Shown one piece after another: positions 5,923 to 10,881 of a DNA stretch of 10,881 nt (position 1 is the first letter of the stretch; the number at the start of each line of letters is the position of its first letter). The stretch comes from Betaproteobacteria bacterium. Its GTDB lineage: Bacteria > Pseudomonadota > Gammaproteobacteria > Burkholderiales > Burkholderiaceae_C. The DNA lies in contig RGEP01000040.1 in assembly GCA_009918225.1 (NCBI GenBank), positions 1-10,881 on the forward strand. Reading direction: 5' to 3'. A program made the translations under genes and the position numbers. The notes under the pieces are model-generated. The model searched no databases, was not told the DNA's origin, and saw nothing but the letters and a program-made list of their open reading frames with translations.

Positions 5923-7140
5923 ATGAAACTCAAGACTCTGGCCGCCGCTGCCGCCCTGGCCCTGGCCCCCGTAATGGGCACTGCCCAGCAGGGCAAGCTT
6001 TCGGGTGACGTGGTGAAGATCGGCGTGCTCACCGACATGTCTGGCCTGTACGCCGACTACGGTGGCCCGGGCGCGGTGGCAGCCGCCCGCTTGGCCGTGC
6101 AGGACTTCGGCGGCAAGATGTTCGGCAAGAACATCGAGGTGGTCAACGCCGACCACCAGAACAAGCCCGACATCGCCAAAAACGTCACCCAGCAGTGGTT
6201 CGACCGCGAAGGCGTGGACATGACGGTGGAGAACCTGAACTCCTCCGTGGCCCTGGCGGTACAGGCCCTGGGCAAGGAAAAGAACAAGATCACCATCGTC
6301 ACCGGTGCGGCCACCTCGCGCCTGACGAATGAAGACTGCGCACCCGGCACCGGCATTCACTACCTGATGGACACCATTGCCCTGGGCAATGTGGTGGGCA
6401 AGGCGGTGGTCAAGGACGGCGGCAACAGCTGGTTCTTCCTGACCGCCGACTACGCCTTCGGCCATTCGCTGGAAAAAGACACCGGCGAAGTGGTTCGCGC
6501 CGCTGGCGGCCGCGTCAACGGTGCGGTGCGCCATCCGCTGGGCACCAATGATTTCAGCTCCTTCTTGCTGCAGGCCCAAACATCGGGCGCCAAGGTGGTG
6601 GGCCTGGCCAATGCTGGTGGCGACACGGTGAACTCGATCAAGGCGGCGGCGGAATTCGGCATCACCAAGCGCCAGAACCTGGCGGCCTTGCTGATGCTGA
6701 TCACCGACGTTCACGCCATCGGCCTGAACACCGCGCAAGGCCTGTACCTGACCGAAGGCTGGTACTGGGACCTGAACAACGAGACCCGCGCCTGGGCCGA
6801 CAAGTTCAGCAAGGTCATGAACGGCCGCAAGCCCAACTCCAACCACGCGTCCGTGTACTCGGCCACGATGCACTACCTCAAGGCGGTGCAGGCAGCGGGC
6901 ACGGACGACACCGCAGCGGTGATGAAGAAGATGCAAGAAACGCCCATCAACGACATGTTCGCCAAGGGCGGCAAGCTGCGTGAAGACGGGCGGATGGTGC
7001 ACGACATGTACCTGTTCCAGGTCAAGGCCCCGTCGGCCTCCAAGGGCGCCTGGGACTACTACGACCTCAAGGGCACGGTGAAGGGCGAAGAGGCCTTCCA
7101 ATCGATGGCTGCCGGCCGTTGCGCCGCGGTCAAGAAGTAA
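5923..7140 (+). CDS. ABC transporter periplasmic substrate-binding protein (LivK/Peripla_BP_6 family)
   Basis: A 405-residue binding protein that would capture the substrate in the periplasm and pass it to the LivH/LivM channel. A signal peptide (MKLK, hydrophobic Ala/Leu core, GTA before Q22) suggests cleavage near residue 21. The mature part starts with VVKIGVLTDMSGLYADYGG (30-48), the first strand and ligand loop of the Peripla_BP_6 fold. Further family motifs are NADHQNKPDIA, TIVTGAATS, FFLTADYAFGHSLE, TNDFSSFLLQAQ and GLANAGGDTVNSIK. Two Cys, in the EDCAPG segment and near the C terminus (GRCAAVKK), sit where relatives have a conserved pair, probably a disulfide. The ATG at 5923 has AGGAG at 5912-5916. 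It lies between livF and livH in the operon. The ligand is not predictable here; family members bind branched-chain amino acids, amides, urea or aromatic acids. Confidence 0.93.
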   Translation: MKLKTLAAAAALALAPVMGTAQQGKLSGDVVKIGVLTDMSGLYADYGGPGAVAAARLAVQDFGGKMFGKNIEVVNADHQNKPDIAKNVTQQWFDREGVDMTVENLNSSVALAVQALGKEKNKITIVTGAATSRLTNEDCAPGTGIHYLMDTIALGNVVGKAVVKDGGNSWFFLTADYAFGHSLEKDTGEVVRAAGGRVNGAVRHPLGTNDFSSFLLQAQTSGAKVVGLANAGGDTVNSIKAAAEFGITKRQNLAALLMLITDVHAIGLNTAQGLYLTEGWYWDLNNETRAWADKFSKVMNGRKPNSNHASVYSATMHYLKAVQAAGTDDTAAVMKKMQETPINDMFAKGGKLREDGRMVHDMYLFQVKAPSASKGAWDYYDLKGTVKGEEAFQSMAAGRCAAVKK

Positions 7141-7173
7141 GCCGCCCTCGCGCTGCAGACCATACGGGACACC

Positions 7174-7901
7174 ATGGACGAAATCTTCGGCGTGCCGATC
7201 CAGGCCTTCATGGGGCAACTCATGCTGGGCCTGGTCAACGGCTCCTTCTACGCGCTGTTGTCGCTGGGCCTGGCCGTCATCTTCGGCATGCTCAACATCG
7301 TCAACTTCGCCCATGGTGCCCTGTACATGGTCGGCGCCTTCTTTGCCTGGATGCTGCTGAACTATGCGGGCATCAACTACTGGCTGGCCCTGTTGTTGGT
7401 GCCCCTGGCCGTGGGCCTGATCGGCGTGCTGATCGAGAAGTTCTTGCTGCAGTGGCTGCAAGGGCTGGACCACCTGTATGGCCTCTTGCTCACCTTCGGT
7501 TTGGCCTTGATGCTCGAGGGTGTACCAAGCTCGGCGCCTATTTGCGCGCCGGCACCGAGAACCCCAACCTGGTCAAGGCTTTCGGCATCAACGTGCCCTT
7601 GATGGTCACGCTCACCTATGCCTTTGGCGTGGGCCTGGCGGGGCTGGCGGGTGTGATGGCCGCCCCGATCTACCAGGTCAGCCCCTTGATGGGCTCCAAC
7701 ATCATCATCATCGTGTTTGCCGTGGTGGTGATCGGGGGCATGGGCTCGATCCTGGGCTCCATCGTCACTGGCCTGGCTTTGGGTCTGGTGGAGGGCCTCA
7801 GCAAGGTGTTCTACGCCGAAATCTCCACCACGGTGGTGTTCATCATCATGGCCATCGTGCTGATGGTGCGGCCGGCAGGCCTGTTCGGGCGGGAGAAGTG
7901 A
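7174..7901 (+). pseudogene. livH: Branched-chain amino acid/amide-type ABC permease LivH, internally deleted and frameshifted
   Basis: LivH is one of the two membrane channels of the importer. The first 117 codons from ATG 7174 match LivH: NGSFYALLSLGLAVIFGMLN and NFAHGALYMVGAFFAW, through GLLLTFGLALMLEGV at about 7483-7524. At 7522-7524 the homology jumps: the next two frames over, from ACC 7524, the text reads TKLGAYLRAGTENPNLVKAF and continues to a normal C terminus RPAGLFGREK with TGA at 7899-7901. The two parts sum to about 242 residues against roughly 305-310 for the family, so about 60-65 codons are missing, including a periplasmic loop and one membrane helix. The missing length is not a multiple of three. 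As written, translation from the ATG ends at 7602 after 25 unrelated residues. livM follows one base after the stop and its Shine-Dalgarno sequence lies inside this gene's end. A real deletion or an assembly collapse would both fit. Confidence 0.88.
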
Positions 7902-7902
7902 G

Positions 7903-8829
7903 ATGAGCCGCACCGCCCTGGTCTTTTTGCTCTTGTTGGTGGCCGGTCTGGTGGCCCCGTTTGTGGGTTACCCGATCTTCTTGATGAAGGTGCTGTGCTT
8001 TGCTCTCTTCGCCAGCGCCTTCAACCTGCTCATTGGCTTTACCGGCCTGCTGTCCTTCGGACACGCCATGTTTTTCGGCTTTGCCGCCTACGTGTCGGGC
8101 CATGCCGCCAAGGTGTGGGGCCTGACGCCTGAACTGGCCATCTTGGCTGGCACCGGCAGCGCCGCCCTGATTGGCGCGGTCACCGGTTGGTTGGCGGTGC
8201 GGCGGCAAGGCATTTACTTCGCCATGGTGACGCTGGCCTTGGCGCAGATGGTGTACTTCATCTGCGTGCAAGCGCCTTTTACCTACGCCGAGGATGGCAT
8301 CCAGAGCATTCCACGCGGAGACTTGTTTGGCGTGATCGACCTCAGTGGCGACCGCACCATGTACTACCTGGTCTTTGCGATCTTCATGGCGGGTTTGCTG
8401 GGCATCTACCGCATCATCCACTCGCCGTTCGGGCAGGTGCTCAAGTCGATCCGCGAAAACGAAGCGCGGGCACTGTCCCTGGGTTACGACGTGGACCGCT
8501 ACAAATTGGTGGCCTTTATCCTGTCGGCCGCGCTGGCTGGCCTGGCCGGCGCCACCAAGAGCCTGGCCTTTGGCTTGGCCACCTTGACCGATGTGAGCTG
8601 GCAGATGAGTGGCGAGGTGGTGCTGATGACGCTTCTGGGCGGCATGGGCACGATCTTCGGCCCAGCCCTGGGTGCGGCCATCATCGTCACCATGCAGAAC
8701 TACCTCTCGGGCTTGGGTTCCATGGTGACCATCATCATGGGGGCCACCTTTGTGGCCTGTGTGCTGCTGTTCCGCCGGGGCATCGTGGGCGAAATCGAGT
8801 ACCGCTTGGGGCGCAAGTCGAGTTCCTGA
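7903..8829 (+). CDS. livM: Branched-chain amino acid/amide-type ABC permease, LivM-like
   Basis: A full-length 308-residue inner-membrane permease that should pair with LivH to form the import channel. It is hydrophobic throughout, with segments near 5-22, 28-50, 54-68, 80-96, 102-125, 157-172, 205-228, 238-258 and 267-290. NLLIGFTGLLSFGHAMFFG (41-59) is the LivM/LivH signature, and RENEARALSLGYDVDRYKL (185-203) is the cytoplasmic coupling loop that contacts the ATPases. The ATG at 7903 follows the livH stop by one base, and GGAG at 7892-7895 gives a Shine-Dalgarno sequence seven bases upstream. It is the last gene of the operon; no intrinsic terminator with a T run is visible behind it. Unlike its partner livH, it is intact. 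Confidence 0.94.
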   Translation: MSRTALVFLLLLVAGLVAPFVGYPIFLMKVLCFALFASAFNLLIGFTGLLSFGHAMFFGFAAYVSGHAAKVWGLTPELAILAGTGSAALIGAVTGWLAVRRQGIYFAMVTLALAQMVYFICVQAPFTYAEDGIQSIPRGDLFGVIDLSGDRTMYYLVFAIFMAGLLGIYRIIHSPFGQVLKSIRENEARALSLGYDVDRYKLVAFILSAALAGLAGATKSLAFGLATLTDVSWQMSGEVVLMTLLGGMGTIFGPALGAAIIVTMQNYLSGLGSMVTIIMGATFVACVLLFRRGIVGEIEYRLGRKSSS

Positions 8830-8860
8830 TCGCGCGGGTGTCCGGTGGCGGGGCTTGGAT

Positions 8861-8875
8861 CGGCCTTCAAGGCCG
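8861..8875. repeat. Short perfect inverted repeat between livM and miaB
   Basis: CGGCCTT-C-AAGGCCG has perfect 7-base arms about one central base and could form a 6-bp hairpin with a TCA loop. No T run follows, so it is not a standard intrinsic terminator; it could be a protein-binding palindrome or chance in GC-rich sequence. It sits 31 bases after the livM stop and upstream of the likely miaB promoter. Confidence 0.35.
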
Positions 8876-8905
8876 ACTCTGGGCTCGGATAACCGCACGG
8901 CTGCC

Positions 8906-8911
8906 TACAAT
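8906..8911 (+). promoter_or_regulatory. Likely -10 of the miaB promoter
   Basis: TACAAT matches the -10 consensus at five of six positions and stands 53 bases before the miaB ATG. It would give a leader of about 45 bases that includes the Shine-Dalgarno sequence AGGAG (8953-8957). No clear -35 is present at the expected distance. Confidence 0.42.
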
Positions 8912-8964
8912 GGAGGCTTCGCGGCCACTGGATCTACCCCAAGCCCGCCGCCAGGAGAACCCCC

Positions 8965-10353
8965 ATGAGCGAACGCTCCAAGCCCGCCAACAGCGCGGGC
9001 CGCAAGGTCTTCATCCGCACCTTCGGGTGCCAGATGAACGAATACGATTCCGACAAGATGGCCGATGTGCTGCGTGCGGCACAGGGCTATGAACCCACGG
9101 ACGACCCCGAGCAAGCCGACCTGATTCTCTTCAACACCTGCTCGGTGCGTGAGAAGGCGCAAGAAAAGGTCTTCAGCGACCTGGGGCGCGTGAAGCACCT
9201 GAAAGAAAAAGGGGTGCTGATTGGCGTGGGCGGCTGCGTGGCTTCGCAAGAAGGCGCGGCCATCATTGAACGCGCGCCCTATGTGGACTTGGTGTTTGGG
9301 CCGCAAACCTTGCACCGCTTGCCCCAGATGATTGAGCAGCGCCAGGCGGCACGGCGGCCGCAGGTCGACATCTCCTTCCCCGAAATCGAGAAATTCGACC
9401 ACCTGCCGCCCGCCCGCACCGAGGGCGCCTCGGCCTTCGTGTCCATCATGGAAGGCTGCAGCAAGTACTGCTCGTATTGCGTGGTGCCCTACACCCGCGG
9501 CGAAGAGGTGCACCGCCCGCTGGACGATGTGCTGGCTGAAGTGGCTGGGCTGGCCGACCAAGGCGTCAAGGAAATCACCCTGCTGGGCCAAAACGTCAAC
9601 GCCTACCGGGGCCAGATGGGTGACACCAGCGACATCGCCGACTTCGCGCTGTTGCTGGAACTGGTGGCTGAGATTCCCGGTGTAGAGCGCATCCGCTACA
9701 CCACGAGCCACCCCAATGAATTCACCCAGCGCCTGATAGACGTTTACGGCAAGACCGACAAACTGGTCAACCACCTGCACCTGCCGGTGCAACACGGCTC
9801 AGACCGCATCCTCATGGCCATGAAGCGTGGCTACACCGCGATGGAATACAAGAGCACCATCCGCAAGCTGCGCGCGGTGCGGCCGGGCATCTCCCTGAGC
9901 TCCGACTTCATCGTGGGCTTCCCCGGCGAAACCGAAGATGATTTCGGCAAGATGATGAAGCTCATCGAGGACATCGGCTTTGACGCGTCCTTCAGCTTTG
10001 TCTTCAGCCCACGCCCGGGTACGCCCGCGGCCAACCTGCCCGATGACACGCCGCAGGCCCTCAAGCTTCAGCGCCTGCAACACCTGCAGGCCACGATTGA
10101 GTCGAATGTGCGGCGCATCAGCGAAAGCCGAGTGGGCACGGTGCAGCGCATTCTGGTGGAAGGCCCTTCGCGCAACAGCGCCACCGGCAAGGCCGGCAGC
10201 TCGGCCACCGAGCTCATGGGCCGCACCGAGTGCAACCGCATCGTCAATTTTGAAGGCGGACCTCAAGGCGCGCGGCTGCACGGCCAGATGCTGTCGGTTC
10301 GGATCACGCAGGCCCTGCCCCACTCGCTGCGGGGTGAGGTGCTGGTGGGCTGA
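8965..10353 (+). CDS. miaB: tRNA-2-methylthio-N6-dimethylallyladenosine synthase MiaB
   Basis: A complete 462-residue radical-SAM methylthiotransferase that adds a methylthio group to i6A at position 37 of tRNAs reading codons starting with U. The N-terminal methylthiotransferase domain has the three iron-sulfur Cys: C22 in FGCQMNEYDS, C59 in NTCSVREKAQEK, and C91 in GGCVA. The radical-SAM cluster motif CSKYCSYC gives C165, C169 and C172, followed by VVPYTRG. HLPVQHGSDRIL (272-283), DFIVGFPGET (314-323) and FSPRPGTPA (347-355) are further family motifs. The C-terminal TRAM domain covers about 386-455. All six cluster Cys are present, so it should be functional. ATG 8965 is fixed by AGGAG at 8953-8957. 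It ends 9 bases before the opposing small membrane gene. Confidence 0.98.
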   Translation: MSERSKPANSAGRKVFIRTFGCQMNEYDSDKMADVLRAAQGYEPTDDPEQADLILFNTCSVREKAQEKVFSDLGRVKHLKEKGVLIGVGGCVASQEGAAIIERAPYVDLVFGPQTLHRLPQMIEQRQAARRPQVDISFPEIEKFDHLPPARTEGASAFVSIMEGCSKYCSYCVVPYTRGEEVHRPLDDVLAEVAGLADQGVKEITLLGQNVNAYRGQMGDTSDIADFALLLELVAEIPGVERIRYTTSHPNEFTQRLIDVYGKTDKLVNHLHLPVQHGSDRILMAMKRGYTAMEYKSTIRKLRAVRPGISLSSDFIVGFPGETEDDFGKMMKLIEDIGFDASFSFVFSPRPGTPAANLPDDTPQALKLQRLQHLQATIESNVRRISESRVGTVQRILVEGPSRNSATGKAGSSATELMGRTECNRIVNFEGGPQGARLHGQMLSVRITQALPHSLRGEVLVG

Positions 10354-10362
10354 ACAAGCCCC

Positions 10363-10650
10363 TCAGCGCCGCCGGGGCCAAGCGAAGGCTCTGAACCACA
10401 GCGCCAGAGCTGTGGCGACCACCATGCCCGCATAGCCCCACTGGCTGCCCTCCGCCCCCCAGTAGGCCCAGGCGCCCGTGTGGGCCAACAGGGCAGCGGG
10501 GTAGGCCCATCCCAGCAATGCCAGGGCACTGGCGCGACCCGCCAGCGCGCGGCGCCACAGCAGCTTGAGCGCCCCCACCGACAGCAGCGCCACCCAAAAC
10601 GGCGCAGCCAAGGCATTGAGCAGGTGCCAAGCGGCGTCCCATGGGGTCAT
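10363..10650 (-). CDS. Small three-helix membrane protein of unknown function, divergent from hemA
   Basis: A 95-residue hydrophobic protein beginning MTPWDAAWHLLNALAAPFWV, with likely membrane helices at about 14-31, 38-57 and 70-90 and a positively charged tail (WPRRR). W/H-rich start and three helices resemble a conserved hypothetical protein I recall next to hemA in Burkholderiales; I cannot name a function. Codon use fits its neighbours, and the ATG at 10650 is the first Met of the hydrophobic frame. It is convergent with miaB, with a 9-base gap between stops, and divergent from hemA, whose ATG is 28 bases away. A minus-strand TATAAA (10667-10662) could be its -10, giving a leader of about 5 bases; there is no Shine-Dalgarno sequence. 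Confidence 0.72.
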   Translation of the reverse strand: MTPWDAAWHLLNALAAPFWVALLSVGALKLLWRRALAGRASALALLGWAYPAALLAHTGAWAYWGAEGSQWGYAGMVVATALALWFRAFAWPRRR

Positions 10651-10661
10651 AAGGGCCCAAT

Positions 10662-10669
10662 TTTATAAT
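10662..10669. promoter_or_regulatory. Shared -10 element between hemA (+) and the small membrane gene (-)
   Basis: TTTATAAT holds a perfect plus-strand -10, TATAAT (10664-10669), only 9 bases before the hemA ATG, so transcription would begin within a few bases of the start codon. On the minus strand it reads TATAAA (10667-10662), 11 bases before the other gene's ATG. It is the only AT-rich stretch in the 28-base gap. No convincing -35 is visible on either side. Confidence 0.58.
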
Positions 10670-10678
10670 TCGCTGCTT

Positions 10679-10881
10679 ATGGCCGTCCTCGCCCTTGGGC
10701 TCAACCACCAAACTGCCCCGCTGGACCTGCGCGGGCGCTTGGCCTTTGCGCCGGGCCAGTTGTCCTCGGTGTTGCAGGACTTCCGCCAGCGACTGCAGCG
10801 CGCCGCGCCTGAAGCCGCGATTCTGTCCACCTGCAACCGAACCGAGCTGTATGTCGCCGCCGATGCGGCCACCGCACACGA
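10679..10881 (+). CDS. hemA: Glutamyl-tRNA reductase HemA, N-terminal fragment
   Basis: The first 67 codons of hemA, running off the right edge. HemA reduces glutamyl-tRNA(Glu) to glutamate-1-semialdehyde, the first committed step of tetrapyrrole (heme) synthesis by the C5 pathway. Visible hallmarks are ALGLNHQTAPLDLRGRLAF (5-23) and ILSTCNRTELY (48-58). C52 in the STCNRTE motif is the catalytic Cys that forms the thioester with glutamate. The ATG at 10679 places the protein start as in related HemA proteins, but there is no Shine-Dalgarno sequence and the -10 TATAAT ends only 9 bases upstream, which suggests a leaderless or nearly leaderless mRNA. Confidence 0.95.
   Translation, partial: MAVLALGLNHQTAPLDLRGRLAFAPGQLSSVLQDFRQRLQRAAPEAAILSTCNRTELYVAADAATAH

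Noticed and set aside
5767..7473. Open minus-strand frame of 568 codons opposite the binding-protein gene and livH
   Set aside because: Its His/Gln/Val-rich composition with no domain signal is that of a shadow frame; the plus strand carries unmistakable binding-protein and permease sequences.
7519..7530. Programmed frameshifting as the explanation for the livH break
   Set aside because: About 60 residues of family sequence are absent at the junction, so a change of frame alone cannot restore the protein, and no slippery heptamer is visible.
10358..10378. GCCCC/GGGGC inverted repeat between miaB and the small membrane gene as a bidirectional terminator
   Set aside because: The stem is 5 bp, the loop is 11 bases and contains the end of a coding frame, and there is no T run on either strand.

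Overview
The window looks like chromosomal DNA from a high-GC betaproteobacterium of the order Burkholderiales, most likely a Comamonadaceae-type organism. The basis is protein-level resemblance of Ffh, FtsY, MiaB, HemA and the branched-chain amino acid (Liv) type transporter to that group, strong G/C third-position bias, and the gene neighbourhoods (ffh divergent from a CcsA/YpjD gene; a small membrane protein divergent from hemA). This is recognition from memory, not a database search. I see no insertion sequence, phage gene, CRISPR array, integron or defence gene.

Left part (1-1729). The window opens inside nrdA (minus strand), the large subunit of class Ia ribonucleotide reductase. Upstream of it is a clear promoter flanked and overlapped by two NrdR-box palindromes 32 bp apart. 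Next, also on the minus strand, is a two-gene unit: a CcsA/YpjD-family membrane protein for cytochrome c assembly, broken by one frameshift at a short CTGG repeat, and a small PP0621-like membrane-anchored Cys protein whose ATG overlaps the CcsA stop (ATGA).

Secretion block (1730-4182). ffh (plus) and ftsY (minus) encode the SRP GTPase and its receptor. They lie tail to tail, and their stop codons share one CTAG palindrome. A CAU-anticodon tRNA (elongator Met) is divergent from ftsY and is followed by a good intrinsic terminator.

Transport block (4347-8829). Five same-strand genes form an ABC importer operon of the branched-chain amino acid/amide family: two ATPases (LivG, LivF), a periplasmic binding protein, and two permeases (LivH, LivM). 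livH has lost roughly 60-65 internal codons and changed frame, so the importer as read here lacks an intact LivH. LivF has Arg in place of the Walker A Lys.

Right part (8830-10881). miaB (tRNA ms2i6A37 methylthiotransferase) follows on the plus strand, then a three-helix small membrane protein on the minus strand. The 5' end of hemA (glutamyl-tRNA reductase) runs off the right edge.

Most of the window is housekeeping. The points worth a second look are the two disrupted genes, the LivF substitution, the shared stop codons of ffh and ftsY, the NrdR control region, and a recurring pattern of symmetric -10 elements between divergent genes with very short 5' leaders. Gaps without genes are all under 300 bases; the largest, 218-498, holds the nrdA control region, and I see nothing in its 363-498 part.
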